Origin: Aeromonas australiensis | GTDB taxonomy: Bacteria > Pseudomonadota > Gammaproteobacteria > Enterobacterales > Aeromonadaceae | Direction of reading: 5' to 3' | Length of the DNA: 64,000 nucleotides | Assembly: GCF_000819725.1 (NCBI RefSeq) | Contig: NZ_CDDH01000051.1 | Coordinates: 85,045 to 149,044 of the forward strand | In this document: piece by piece, positions 29,961 through 39,657 of the stretch | Position numbering within the stretch: the stretch's first letter is position 1 | Layout: every line of letters begins with the position of its first letter | The notes under the pieces: model-generated | What the model saw: the letters and a program-made list of their open reading frames with translations, nothing else | The model's database searches: none | Told to the model about the DNA's origin: nothing | Translations under genes and position numbers: made by a program

Positions 29961-32258
29961 TTGGTGACTGACCCTCTGAATAATATGGAAAATATGATGC
30001 GCAGCTTAGGTGCGGGATGGACCCGTCTGCTTTTGGTGATGCTGGCGGCCTGTCCGCTGTTTGCTGTGGCGGCACAGGGGGAGCGCCCGAAAATTGCGGT
30101 GGTGCTCAGCGGCGGCGGCGCCAAGGGTTCTGCCCATATCGGCATCCTCAAGGTGCTGGAGCAGAAACGGATCCCGGTCGACATCATAGTCGGCACCAGC
30201 ATGGGATCCTATGTGGCGGGGATGTATGCCATGGGGTTCAGTGCCGAGGAGGTGGAGCGCACCACTTTGGCCATCGACTGGAACAAGGGGTATCAGGACA
30301 AGGTGGGCCGCGACGAGCTCTCCCTGCGCAAGAAGCAGCAGAATGAGCAGTACCAGCTGCGCACCGATATCGGGGTGAATGGTGACACTACCCAGCTGCC
30401 GGACGGCTTCTTCCAGGGGCAGTCGATGGCCAGCTTGCTGCGGGGGGCGACCTCCAACCTGCCGGTGCAGGCGAGTTTCGATGACCTGCCCATTCCCTAC
30501 CGCGCCATGGCTACCGATATGGAGACAGTCACCCCCTTCGTGCTGGATCACGGCAGCCTCGCCAAGGCGATGCAGGCCTCCATGTCCATCCCAGGTGCGC
30601 TCAAGCCGGTGGAGTGGGAGGGCCATATCCTGGCGGACGGCGGCAGCGTCAACAATATGCCGGTGGATGTCGCCAAGGCGATGGGAGCCGATGTGGTGAT
30701 TGCGGTAGATATAAGCGCCAAGCTGCGCACCCGGGAATCCCTCAAGTCAGGGTTGGCGATGATCGACCAGCTCACCACCTATATGACTCAGGTGGGTACA
30801 GACAAGCAGAAGGCGCTGATGGGGCCCGAAGACGTGCTGATCACCCCCGAGTTTGGCGATATGGGCATTGCCGACTTTGCTCGGATGCCCGAGGGGATCA
30901 AGCTGGGCGAGCAGGCAGCGAACAAGGCATCGCTGCAACTCGATAAGCTGTCACTCACCAAGGGGCAATATAACGCCTATCGCAACCAGAAGCTGAGCCG
31001 TCGTGCCGAGCGCAGCGGCCAGCCCGCTTATTTCATCGACAAGGTGGAGATCATCAACAAGTCGCGCCTCTCCGACGAGACGGTGCACGCCATGCTCAAA
31101 GTCCGGCCCGACAAGATCCAGACCAACGAGAGTCTGGAGGCTGGCATTCGTCGCCTCTATGCCCTTGAATCGTTTGACCGCATTACCTATGAGGTGGAAG
31201 AGCGGGATGGTGAAAACGTGTTGGTGGTGGATGCCAACGAGAAGAGCTGGGGGCCGGGTTATCTCAACTTCCAGTTTGGTTTCACCGATGACTTCGAGAA
31301 CACCTCGAACTACAACGTCGGCATGTCCTATACCCTCACCAACGTCAACGAGTGGGGGGCCGAGTGGCTGACCGAGGCGTCATTGGGCACGGCCAAGCAT
31401 ATCAAGACTGACTTCTATACTCCGCTCGAACCCTCCCAGACCTTCTATGGCGAGGCTAGCCTGGCTTATAACCAGACATTGCGCCGTCTCTACTTCCCCA
31501 ATCTGGAGCAGGAGGTGGCCTCCCTCAGCTATCTCGATTCCGATTATGCCTTCTTTAGTGCCGACCTGGCGCTAGGTTGGAACCACCAGCCATGGAGCCG
31601 CTTGTCGATGGGGCTAGAGGGGCAGACGGGCAGCATCGATGTTAAAAACATCAAGGATCTCGAGGTGGATGCCAATGCATGGGGACCCTATGTCCGCTTC
31701 GAGCACGACAATCTGGATAGCCTCTATTTTCCCTATCAGGGGGAGCGATGGGATGTGAAACTGGGCTATTCCCACGTCAATCTGGATAGCGATAAGGTCG
31801 AGCACTCACGCAGTGAAGGGTTGAACTATCACTTCTCCATGATCAAACCCTGGTCGTGGGAGAGGCACAGTCTCAACCTGATCCTGGAGGGGGGGGGCTC
31901 TGCCAGTGAAGAGGTGGTGCCGCTGCATATTCAGGATCTGGGTGGCTTGTTCCGTCTCTCCGGTTTCCAGCGCTACCAGTTGAGTGGTCGCTACAGCCTG
32001 TTTGGCGGTCTGCGTTATATCTACCGGGTGGCGGACAACGACTTCGGGGCTCTCAAGATGCCGCTCTATCTGGGTGGATCTCTGGAGCAGGGCGGGGTCT
32101 GGAACAAGGGGGGAGATATCAGTCTGGAGAGTTCGTTTACCGCCGGCTCGGTTTATGTCGGGGTGGAGAGTTTTCTTGGACCTGTGTTCCTTGGTTACGG
32201 CATGGCGGAGGGGGGTAATGACGTCTTCTATCTGCAATTGGGTAGTACGTTCGAATAA
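29961..32258 (+). CDS. PlpD-like patatin phospholipase/autotransporter (type Vd)
   Basis: A protein of up to 765 residues with a signal peptide (cut near AVAAQG), a patatin-like lipase domain (about 45-330), a POTRA-like segment (about 350-425) and a C-terminal 16-strand-type beta barrel ending in an aromatic-acidic tail (LGSTFE). Lipase features: oxyanion loop SGGGAKGSAHIG, nucleophile GTSMGS and catalytic Asp in LADGGSVNN. This order is that of Pseudomonas PlpD, type Vd secretion, where the barrel exports the lipase. Start is uncertain among GTG/ATG codons 29961, 29985, 29994 and 29997; any of them keeps the signal peptide. Substrate and release are not predictable. Confidence 0.88.
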   Translation: MVTDPLNNMENMMRSLGAGWTRLLLVMLAACPLFAVAAQGERPKIAVVLSGGGAKGSAHIGILKVLEQKRIPVDIIVGTSMGSYVAGMYAMGFSAEEVERTTLAIDWNKGYQDKVGRDELSLRKKQQNEQYQLRTDIGVNGDTTQLPDGFFQGQSMASLLRGATSNLPVQASFDDLPIPYRAMATDMETVTPFVLDHGSLAKAMQASMSIPGALKPVEWEGHILADGGSVNNMPVDVAKAMGADVVIAVDISAKLRTRESLKSGLAMIDQLTTYMTQVGTDKQKALMGPEDVLITPEFGDMGIADFARMPEGIKLGEQAANKASLQLDKLSLTKGQYNAYRNQKLSRRAERSGQPAYFIDKVEIINKSRLSDETVHAMLKVRPDKIQTNESLEAGIRRLYALESFDRITYEVEERDGENVLVVDANEKSWGPGYLNFQFGFTDDFENTSNYNVGMSYTLTNVNEWGAEWLTEASLGTAKHIKTDFYTPLEPSQTFYGEASLAYNQTLRRLYFPNLEQEVASLSYLDSDYAFFSADLALGWNHQPWSRLSMGLEGQTGSIDVKNIKDLEVDANAWGPYVRFEHDNLDSLYFPYQGERWDVKLGYSHVNLDSDKVEHSRSEGLNYHFSMIKPWSWERHSLNLILEGGGSASEEVVPLHIQDLGGLFRLSGFQRYQLSGRYSLFGGLRYIYRVADNDFGALKMPLYLGGSLEQGGVWNKGGDISLESSFTAGSVYVGVESFLGPVFLGYGMAEGGNDVFYLQLGSTFE

Positions 32259-32487
32259 TGCCGAAATGATGCCAATTTGTTAACTCTGATTGATGACGTT
32301 CAATTAATTATCAAAAAATACCAGCATGTTTAATTGGTTATGATTTTGTGGTGAATAAGTAAACAGGGTTTGGATTTTAATTAGTCGTTAAAACTTATAT
32401 AGTGGGGAGCACCCTACGGGGTGTCCCGCAAGGACGATCGCCGCGAGCTTGGGCGAACCCCAAAAAAAGACCAAAGAGGAATTAGTC
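32259..32487 (+). promoter_or_regulatory. acnB upstream region with structured leader
   Basis: The first 140 bases are AT-rich. TATAGT at 32398-32403 is a plausible -10, without a clear -35. Directly downstream, GGGAGCACCC and GGGTGTCCC (about 32405-32426) form a hairpin, and a weaker CGCC/GGGCG stem follows before the AAAGAGGA ribosome site. In E. coli the acnB leader is the site of control by iron status and by aconitase itself; whether this leader acts so is unknown. Confidence 0.4.
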
Positions 32488-35085
32488 GTGCTTGAAACAT
32501 ACCGTAAACACGTCGCAGAACGTGCTGCCGAGGGCGTGGTCGCCAAACCTCTGGATGCAGAGCAGGTCGCCGCCCTGGTTGAACTGCTCAAGAACCCGCC
32601 CGCTGGCGAAGAAGACTTTCTGAAAGAGCTGTTGTCCTCCCGTATTCCCCCCGGTGTTGATGAAGCGGCCTATGTCAAAGCCGGCTTCCTCACCGCCGTC
32701 GCCAAGGGCGAAGCCCACTCTCCCATCCTGACTGCCGCCGAAGCTGTCGAGCTGCTGGGCACCATGCAGGGTGGTTACAACATTCAGCCGCTGATCGACC
32801 TGCTGGATCACGCCACCCTGGCGCCGCTGGCCGCCAAGGGGCTCTCCCACACCCTGCTGATGTTCGACTCTTTCCACGACGTGGAAGAGAAGGCCAAGGC
32901 GGGCAATGCCCACGCCAAACAGGTGATGCAATCCTGGGCTGATGCCGAGTGGTTCCTCTCCCGCCCGGAGTTGGCCGAGAAGATCACCGTCACCGTGTTC
33001 AAGGTGACTGGCGAAACCAACACCGACGACCTCTCGCCGGCACCGGACGCCTGGTCCCGCCCGGACATTCCGCTGCACGCGTTGGCGATGCTGAAAAACG
33101 CCCGTCCCGGCATTACTCCGGACAAGGATGGCGCCGTCGGCCCCATCAAGACCATCGATGCCCTGAAAGAGAAAGGCTTCCCGCTGGCTTATGTGGGTGA
33201 CGTGGTCGGTACCGGTTCTTCCCGTAAATCCGCCACCAACTCGGTGCTCTGGTTCATGGGTGACGACATTCCGTTCGTGCCGAACAAGCGCGCTGGCGGT
33301 GTCTGTCTGGGTGGCAAGATTGCCCCGATCTTCTTCAACACCATGGAAGATGCCGGCGCACTGCCTATCGAAGTGGACGTCTCCAAGCTGGAAATGGGCG
33401 ATGTGATCGACATCTACCCCTATGCCGGCAAGATCTGCAAACACGGCACCGAACAGGTGCTGGCGCAGTTTGAACTGAAAACCGACGTGCTGATCGACGA
33501 AGTGCGCGCCGGTGGCCGTATTCCGCTGATCATCGGTCGCGGCCTCACTGACAAGGCCCGCGAAGCGCTGGGTCTGCCGTTCTCCACCGTATTCCGTCGC
33601 CCGCAGCCGGTGGCCGATACCGGTAAAGGCTTCACCCTGGCCCAGAAGATGGTGGGCAAGGCGTGCGGCGTGAAGGGCATTCGCCCGGGCACTTACTGCG
33701 AGCCCAAGATGACCACGGTCGGCTCCCAGGACACCACGGGCCCGATGACCCGCGACGAGCTGAAAGACCTGGCCTGCCTCGGCTTCTCCGCCGATCTGAC
33801 CATGCAGTCCTTCTGCCACACCGCAGCTTATCCCAAGCCCATCGACGTACAGACCCACCACACCCTGCCGGACTTCATCATGAACCGCGGCGGTGTGAGC
33901 TTGCGTCCGGGGGATGGCGTCATCCACTCCTGGCTGAACCGCATGCTGCTGCCGGATACCGTGGGTACCGGTGGTGACTCCCACACCCGTTTCCCCATCG
34001 GTATCTCCTTCCCGGCGGGCTCCGGTCTGGTGGCCTTCGCCGCCGCCACCGGCGTGATGCCGCTGGATATGCCGGAGTCCGTGCTGGTGCGCTTCAAGGG
34101 CGAATTGCAACCGGGCATCACCCTGCGTGATCTGGTTCATGCTATTCCCTACGCCGCCATCCAGAAAGGGCTGCTGACCGTCGAGAAAGCGGGCAAGAAG
34201 AACATCTTCTCCGGCCGCATCCTCGAGATCGAAGGTCTGCCGACCTTGAAGGTGGAGCAAGCCTTCGAGCTGGCAGATGCCAGCGCCGAGCGCTCCGCTG
34301 CCGGTTGCACCATCAAGCTGGATAAAGAGCCGATCATCGAGTATCTGAAGTCCAACATCGTGATGCTGAAATGGATGCTCTCCGAAGGCTACGGCGACGT
34401 GCGCACCATCACCCGTCGCATCAAGGGGATGGAAGAGTGGCTGGCCAACCCGACCCTGATGGAAGCGGACAAGGATGCCGAGTACGCCGAAATCATCGAG
34501 ATCGATCTGGCCACCATCAAGGAGCCAATCCTCTGTGCGCCGAACGATCCTGACGATGCCCGTCTGCTGAGCGATGTGGCTGGCGACAAGATCGACGAGG
34601 TGTTCATCGGTTCCTGCATGACTAACATCGGCCACTTCCGCGCTGCCGGCAAACTGCTTGATAAGTACCAGGGCGAGCTGCCGACCCGCATGTGGATCGC
34701 ACCGCCCACCAAGATGGACAAGGATCAGCTGACCGAAGAGGGCTACTACGGCATCTTTGGTCGCGTCGGTGCCCGCATCGAGATCCCGGGCTGCTCCCTC
34801 TGTATGGGCAACCAGGCGCGGGTAGCGGAAGGGGCCTCGGTGGTCTCTACCTCCACCCGTAACTTCCCGAACCGTCTGGGTAAAGGTGCCAACGTCTATC
34901 TGGCCTCTGCGGAGCTGGCTGCGGTTGCCGCCATCCTCGGCAAGATTCCGACCGTGGCCGAGTATCTGCAATACGCCAAGACACTCGATGCCACCGCGGC
35001 AGACACCTATCGCTACCTCAACTTCAACGAGATCGCCTCCTACACCAAGAAGGCCGATGGGGTGATCCTGCAGCAAGCCATCTAA
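32488..35085 (+). CDS. acnB: Aconitate hydratase B (AcnB)
   Basis: Main TCA-cycle aconitase, interconverting citrate and isocitrate through a [4Fe-4S] cluster. The product is 865 residues (E. coli AcnB 865). A GTG start at 32488, seven bases after AAGAGGA, gives the family N-terminus [16 protein letters not shown]; the open frame upstream of it has no family support. Cluster cysteines are seen in [12 protein letters not shown] and in [12 protein letters not shown]. Layout: HEAT-like domain, swivel domain, then the three catalytic domains, typical of AcnB. Single-gene unit with its own terminator. Confidence 0.97.
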   Translation: MLETYRKHVAERAAEGVVAKPLDAEQVAALVELLKNPPAGEEDFLKELLSSRIPPGVDEAAYVKAGFLTAVAKGEAHSPILTAAEAVELLGTMQGGYNIQPLIDLLDHATLAPLAAKGLSHTLLMFDSFHDVEEKAKAGNAHAKQVMQSWADAEWFLSRPELAEKITVTVFKVTGETNTDDLSPAPDAWSRPDIPLHALAMLKNARPGITPDKDGAVGPIKTIDALKEKGFPLAYVGDVVGTGSSRKSATNSVLWFMGDDIPFVPNKRAGGVCLGGKIAPIFFNTMEDAGALPIEVDVSKLEMGDVIDIYPYAGKICKHGTEQVLAQFELKTDVLIDEVRAGGRIPLIIGRGLTDKAREALGLPFSTVFRRPQPVADTGKGFTLAQKMVGKACGVKGIRPGTYCEPKMTTVGSQDTTGPMTRDELKDLACLGFSADLTMQSFCHTAAYPKPIDVQTHHTLPDFIMNRGGVSLRPGDGVIHSWLNRMLLPDTVGTGGDSHTRFPIGISFPAGSGLVAFAAATGVMPLDMPESVLVRFKGELQPGITLRDLVHAIPYAAIQKGLLTVEKAGKKNIFSGRILEIEGLPTLKVEQAFELADASAERSAAGCTIKLDKEPIIEYLKSNIVMLKWMLSEGYGDVRTITRRIKGMEEWLANPTLMEADKDAEYAEIIEIDLATIKEPILCAPNDPDDARLLSDVAGDKIDEVFIGSCMTNIGHFRAAGKLLDKYQGELPTRMWIAPPTKMDKDQLTEEGYYGIFGRVGARIEIPGCSLCMGNQARVAEGASVVSTSTRNFPNRLGKGANVYLASAELAAVAAILGKIPTVAEYLQYAKTLDATAADTYRYLNFNEIASYTKKADGVILQQAI

Positions 35086-35119
35086 CTGAGTCCTTGCGCG
35101 ATTTGCGCGATAAGAAGCC

Positions 35120-35149
35120 AATAATGCCGCGTATTTTCGCGGCATTATT
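35120..35149 (+). terminator. Terminator after acnB
   Basis: AATAATGCCGCG TATTTT CGCGGCATTATT, a perfect 12-base stem followed by TATTTGTG, 34 bases past the acnB stop. Confidence 0.8.
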
Positions 35150-35212
35150 TATTTGTGTGTTATTTGTCCTCTTTCTTGAAGAGAGTTTGCTCGATCCTTG
35201 CTGAAGAGATCC

Positions 35213-35238
35213 AACCACCTGTCTGGTGGTTCGTTTTA
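35213..35238 (+). terminator. Second hairpin downstream of acnB
   Basis: AACCACC (35213-35219) pairs with GGTGGTT (35225-35231) and is followed by CGTTTTAT. It could be a backup terminator for acnB or mark the end of a short unrecognised transcript beginning after 35150. Confidence 0.45.
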
Positions 35239-35364
35239 TAAACCCTTTGCGTTATGTTGTTCGGTTATGAGTGGTAATGATGTCCATCGTTACCGAGGGC
35301 GGGTGGCTTTCTGTTCACCGGGGCTAGCGTTGGCTTGGTCTGACGAATTGCGGCGTGGTTCTTT

Positions 35365-36951
35365 ATGTTTCTGTGCAGGACTGATCTCTCCCGAACCGGG
35401 TTACGCTTTGGCGCTGCCTTGCTGGTCTTTACCCTGCCGCTGCTGGTGGGAGCTTGGCTCATCCACAGCAATTATGTGCAGGAGCTGAAAGCGGAATCCA
35501 GCGCCTCGGCCCACAAGGCCAGAGCCTTGATGGAGTCAATGCTGGATCATGCGGAGCAGGCCAATCGCTCCGTGCTGCCTCTGGTGAATGCTCCCTGTCG
35601 CGACAACCTGCTGGTGCTGCGCAAGAAGATCGCTATCGAACCTTTCCTGCGTTCGGTCAATCTGGTTCGCAATGGCATCATCTATTGCACCTCGCTGTTT
35701 GGTGAGGCTAATGATGCCGATGACGGTTCCACTTACACTGGCCGCAAGCTGCTGCTGATGAGTGGCAACCGGGTGCGGCAAAATCACCCGCTGCTGGTGG
35801 TGCGCACCGAGCAGGGCAAGGATGCCGCCTTGAGTGCCATCGACAGTAGCCAGCTCAGCTTCATGCTCGCCATGAGCGGAAAATCCAGTGCGCTCTATCT
35901 GCAGGTGGGGTCGGCCTGGCTCAATGAGTCTGGCCGCTATCTGAGCGAAGCCCCTTCCCTTGAACGCCGGCTCAGCTTTTCTCTCACCTCATCCCATTAT
36001 CCTTTCACCATCCATGCCGGTTATGCCATGCCGGTCCACTGGCAGTCACTGCGGGCCGCACGGCATGTGGCGCTGTCGTGGTTGGCGGTTTCCTCGCTTT
36101 TGCTGGCCTGGCTGGTGTGGTGGGTACTGGGGCGTCCCGGCTCGCCAACAGATGAATTGCGACGTGCCCTGCGGGCCAGGGAGTTTGTTCCCTATCTGCA
36201 GCCGCTGATTGCCAGCCACGACGGCAAGATGATGGGCGCCGAGGTGCTGATGCGCTGGGAGCATGCCAATGAAGGGGTGATCCGGCCCGATCTCTTTATC
36301 CCGCAAGCGGAGGCGTCGGGGCTGATCGTTCCCATGACCACCCATATCATGAAGCAGGTGGCAGCAAGGCTGAACCGCTCTCAGGCGCAGTTGCCCGATG
36401 GGTTTCATATCAGCTTCAACATCAGCGCCGCTCATTGCCACGATTTTGCCCTGCTGGCCGAGTGTCGCGCCTTTCTCGGTCACTTTGTCCCCGGCAAGGT
36501 GGTACTGGTGCTGGAGCTGACCGAGCGGGAGCTGTTGATGTCCGATCCCCGGACCCTCTCCCTGTTCCGCCAGCTGGATGAGATGGGGGTCAAACTCGCC
36601 ATCGACGATTTTGGCACCGGCCACTCCAGCCTGGCTTACCTGCAGCAGTTTCATGTGGATTACCTCAAGATCGACAAATCCTTTATCGCCCGCATCGGTA
36701 CCGAGTCGCTCTCGGAACATATCGTGGATAACGTGATCGATCTGGCGACCCGGCTCGGTCTGGCGCTGGTGGCGGAAGGGGTGGAGAGCGAGCGCCAGGC
36801 TGACTACCTCAGGGCCAAAGGGGTCGACTATCTGCAGGGATACCTGTTTGCCCGCCCCATGCCGCTGCGCCAGTTCTGCGAGGAGCTGCTGCCGGAAGAG
36901 GCACAAACCCGCCAGCCAGCTGGGGTGCGAGGCATCCCGAACGCCACCTGA
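35365..36951 (+). CDS. CSS-motif EAL-domain cyclic-di-GMP phosphodiesterase
   Basis: A 528-residue inner-membrane protein: N-terminal membrane helix (about 15-33), periplasmic CSS-motif sensor domain (about 40-235, with redox-type Cys at the CRDN and YCTS positions), second membrane helix (about 238-256) and a C-terminal EAL domain (about 265-515). The EAL motif is EVL in GAEVLMRWEH, and the other catalytic motifs, DDFGTGHSSLAYL, KIDKSFI and VAEGVE, are intact, so activity is likely. In CSS-EAL proteins the periplasmic disulfide state controls activity. No strong ribosome site precedes ATG 35365, so the start is less certain. Confidence 0.88.
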   Translation: MFLCRTDLSRTGLRFGAALLVFTLPLLVGAWLIHSNYVQELKAESSASAHKARALMESMLDHAEQANRSVLPLVNAPCRDNLLVLRKKIAIEPFLRSVNLVRNGIIYCTSLFGEANDADDGSTYTGRKLLLMSGNRVRQNHPLLVVRTEQGKDAALSAIDSSQLSFMLAMSGKSSALYLQVGSAWLNESGRYLSEAPSLERRLSFSLTSSHYPFTIHAGYAMPVHWQSLRAARHVALSWLAVSSLLLAWLVWWVLGRPGSPTDELRRALRAREFVPYLQPLIASHDGKMMGAEVLMRWEHANEGVIRPDLFIPQAEASGLIVPMTTHIMKQVAARLNRSQAQLPDGFHISFNISAAHCHDFALLAECRAFLGHFVPGKVVLVLELTERELLMSDPRTLSLFRQLDEMGVKLAIDDFGTGHSSLAYLQQFHVDYLKIDKSFIARIGTESLSEHIVDNVIDLATRLGLALVAEGVESERQADYLRAKGVDYLQGYLFARPMPLRQFCEELLPEEAQTRQPAGVRGIPNAT

Positions 36952-36974
36952 TCTATTGGTGACAGACGGGTGGT

Positions 36975-37039
36975 CAAGCTCCCCTCAGGAAGGGTAGGGG
37001 AGTGCTCTCTCCCTATCCCCCCTCGAGTGCAGGGGCTTG
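36975..37039. repeat. Nested GC-rich inverted repeat after the EAL gene
   Basis: Outer arms CAAGCTCCCCT (36975-36985) and AGGGGCTTG (37031-37039) enclose a second imperfect pair, AGGGTAGGGGAG and CTCCCTATCCC (36991-37018). TTTTTC follows at once, so it may act as the EAL gene terminator. Its CCCTCTCCC-like words resemble the palindrome found inside thiH. Confidence 0.6.
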
Positions 37040-37113
37040 TTTTTCATGCCTTGTGGCTCGCTTTTCGGTAGAATCGGCGCTCATTTTCACGTCAGTAAAA
37101 GATGAGGCGCGGT

Positions 37114-38520
37114 ATGACGGTTCAGTTCCAGGCATTTCACAGCATCAAGGCGATCGGTAATCGGGAGGTGCTGTTCAACTGGTCGAGAACCAATCCCCTG
37201 GGGGCGCTGGATCAGGTGTGGCGCCCGAAAAGCCGCGACGAGCTGCAAGCGCTGTTGCGGGAACACCCCGAGCGCAAGCTGCGCCTTATCGGCTCCGGCC
37301 TCTCTTTTGAACCCATTCACAGCGTCTATGCCGAGGGCAGTCAGGCGCTGCTGGTGGAGTTGCACCACCTGCGCGGTCAGCTGGCGCAGACCGAAGATAC
37401 CGTCACCTATCAGGCGGGGACGCCCCTCGATACCGTCTATGCCGAGCTGATCGCCATGGAGCGGATGCTGCCCGCATCCCCCGGTGTAATCGGCATCCAG
37501 ACCCTGGGCGGCGCCCTCAGCACCGGCACCCACGGCCAGGGGCTGCACCAGTCTGCCCTGTGCGATGCAGTGGAGGCGATGACGGTGATGCTGGCCAATG
37601 GCGACATCATCCGGGTGGATCGCACCGACTCGCGTTTCGGCGCCTTCGTGATGGGGATGGGGATGCTCGGCATCCTGCTCGACGTGCGCCTGCGCACCGT
37701 GCCCAACCGCATCATGCGCTGCACCAAGTTCACCACCGATTACCCCTTCCTGTTGGAGCACAATGAGCGGCTCAACCGTGAGCACGGCTTTGTGAAGAGC
37801 TGGTGGTTTGCCTGGACCGGCGAGAGCCACATCTGGCTGGTGGATCCCGCCTCTGATGAGGAGGTGGCCCGCTACCGCGCTGGCGGCAGCGAGCCTTTGC
37901 TGCTGGATGGCGATATCGATGCCCGCATGAACGCTGCTCTTAATGCCACTATCGACGCCACCCTGCAGAAGATGGCGAAAGACACCAAGGATGAAGCGCT
38001 GGCGGGTGAGCACTTCGAGACGGTGCGCCGCTTCAAGGATGCCTCCGATCTGGTGGGCAACGTCTACCAGATCCTCTGCAAGGGGATCCCGGCACCCCAG
38101 ATCAACTGCGAGGTGGCGGTGCCGCTCAATCGGATGAACGAGGCACTGGAGACCCTGCAGGCCTGGCAGCAGGCCAACCCGGGCGTGCTGCACTACCCCT
38201 TTATCCTGCGCTGCACCGGCCCCTCCGAGGCCTGGCTCAGTGCCGCGTATGGCCAGTCGGTCTGCTGGATCGGTTTTCTGGTCTATCTGGCGGCGGACGG
38301 CACCTTCGTCAACGGCTCCATGGAGCAGATGCGCGAGCTGCAACAACTGCTGGCGCCCCTTGGCGGCATTCCCCACTTCGGCAAGCATCTGGCGATGGAT
38401 CTCTACGACTTCCCGGCCCTGCTGCCACGCTGGAACGACTTCGTGGCGTTAAAAGCCGAGCTCGACCCCCACGGCCGTTTTGAAAACCGCTGGCTCAGCG
38501 ACCTGTTTGCCAACCGGTAA
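37114..38520 (+). CDS. FAD-binding aldonolactone oxidase-like protein (ALO/GLDH type)
   Basis: A 468-residue VAO-family flavoprotein: N-terminal FAD_binding_4 domain (about 20-190, with GGALSTGTHGQG) and a C-terminal ALO-type domain containing the terminal HFGKHL motif. The family oxidises sugar lactones such as L-gulono- or D-arabinono-1,4-lactone. The segment RLIGSGLSFEP has Leu where fungal and animal enzymes have the His that binds FAD covalently; plant galactonolactone dehydrogenase also has Leu there and holds FAD non-covalently. ATG 37114 is preceded by GAGG at good spacing; 37102 is the alternative. The true substrate is unknown. It is followed by the CobW gene after 9 bases. Confidence 0.82.
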   Translation: MTVQFQAFHSIKAIGNREVLFNWSRTNPLGALDQVWRPKSRDELQALLREHPERKLRLIGSGLSFEPIHSVYAEGSQALLVELHHLRGQLAQTEDTVTYQAGTPLDTVYAELIAMERMLPASPGVIGIQTLGGALSTGTHGQGLHQSALCDAVEAMTVMLANGDIIRVDRTDSRFGAFVMGMGMLGILLDVRLRTVPNRIMRCTKFTTDYPFLLEHNERLNREHGFVKSWWFAWTGESHIWLVDPASDEEVARYRAGGSEPLLLDGDIDARMNAALNATIDATLQKMAKDTKDEALAGEHFETVRRFKDASDLVGNVYQILCKGIPAPQINCEVAVPLNRMNEALETLQAWQQANPGVLHYPFILRCTGPSEAWLSAAYGQSVCWIGFLVYLAADGTFVNGSMEQMRELQQLLAPLGGIPHFGKHLAMDLYDFPALLPRWNDFVALKAELDPHGRFENRWLSDLFANR

Positions 38521-38529
38521 GGATCTGAC

Positions 38530-39657
38530 ATGACTGATATGCAAGACACTCGAATTCCCGTGACCCTGCTGACTGGCTTTCTCGGCAGCGGCAAGACAAC
38601 GCTGCTCAACCACTGGGTCAAGCAGCCGGAGCTTGGCGAGTGCGCGGTGCTTATCAACGAGTTCGGCTCGGTGGGGCTGGATCACCATCTGGTGCAACAG
38701 GTGGATGAGCAGGTGATGCTGCTCGACTCCGGCTGCATCTGCTGCTCGGTGCAGGGCTCCTTGGTGGAGGCGCTGCTGGGGCTCTTTATGAAGGCCATCC
38801 AGCGCAAGATCAAACCGTTCAAGCGGCTGATTATCGAGACCACAGGTCTGGCAGATCCGGCCCCCGTGCTCTTTACCCTGCGCGAAGAGGGCTTTATCGC
38901 CCAGCGCTACCGCTTCGATGGCACCGTCACAGTGGTGGATGCCGGCCATATCGAGCAGCAGCTGGCTGCCCAGTATGAGGCGGTGAAACAGGTGGCGCTG
39001 GCGGATCTGCTGGTGGTGAGCAAGGGGGATCTGGTGGATGGCGAACAACTGGCGCGGGTCGAAGCCCAGCTGGCGGCACTCAACCCGGCGGCACCGATCC
39101 AGCAGGTGACCAATGGCGAACTGTCGCCAGCGGTGCTGGAGAAGCTCGGCGCCTACAACGAAGAGGCGGGGCGCGATGTGCGCCAGCTGCTGGCCTGGCT
39201 GCGCACCGAATCCCCCAAGCAGGGGCTGGCGTCACCGATGCAACCGAAGATGAAGCCGTTCGCCGCCAAGGTGGGCACAGCTGCGCCCACCCACTTCGAG
39301 CACGGCAACATCGAAAGTTTCTCTTTGCGTATCGGCGAGCCGCTCAAGCCCTCCCGCCTGCTGGCCGCCATCGATGCGGTGCAGGCCCAATATGGCGATG
39401 CCCTGCTGCGCCTCAAGGGGATCTTGCAGCTGGAAGGAGAGAGCCAGCCGGTGGTGATCCACGGCGTCCACGGCCAGCTCTATCCGCTGCAGGCGCTGGG
39501 TGACTGGCCGGAGGGCAAGGCCCAGTCCCGACTGGTGTTTATCGTGAAAAGTCAGGACAAGGCCGGTATCGAGCAGCTCTTTATGGCGACCCTCAAGGCC
39601 CCCGAGCCCACTCTGGAAGAGCGGCTCAAAGCCATGCTGGGTCAGCCCGACAACTGA
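38530..39657 (+). CDS. CobW/COG0523-family metal-chaperone GTPase
   Basis: A 375-residue G3E GTPase related to YjiA, YeiR and ZNG1. Walker A GFLGSGKTT is at about residues 15-23, the metal-binding CxCC motif is in DSGCICCSVQGS, Walker B in IIETTGLADP, the base-specifying motif near SKGD, and a CobW_C domain fills the last 100 residues. Members deliver zinc, cobalt or nickel to enzymes; which metal applies here is not clear. It follows the flavin oxidase by 9 bases and its last 16 bases overlap the convergent RND gene. Confidence 0.9.
   Translation: MTDMQDTRIPVTLLTGFLGSGKTTLLNHWVKQPELGECAVLINEFGSVGLDHHLVQQVDEQVMLLDSGCICCSVQGSLVEALLGLFMKAIQRKIKPFKRLIIETTGLADPAPVLFTLREEGFIAQRYRFDGTVTVVDAGHIEQQLAAQYEAVKQVALADLLVVSKGDLVDGEQLARVEAQLAALNPAAPIQQVTNGELSPAVLEKLGAYNEEAGRDVRQLLAWLRTESPKQGLASPMQPKMKPFAAKVGTAAPTHFEHGNIESFSLRIGEPLKPSRLLAAIDAVQAQYGDALLRLKGILQLEGESQPVVIHGVHGQLYPLQALGDWPEGKAQSRLVFIVKSQDKAGIEQLFMATLKAPEPTLEERLKAMLGQPDN

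Noticed and set aside
32482..35145. Very long open frame antisense to acnB
   Set aside because: It covers the whole acnB gene on the other strand; the sense protein is a full-length AcnB with all cluster cysteines, so the antisense frame is a composition artefact.
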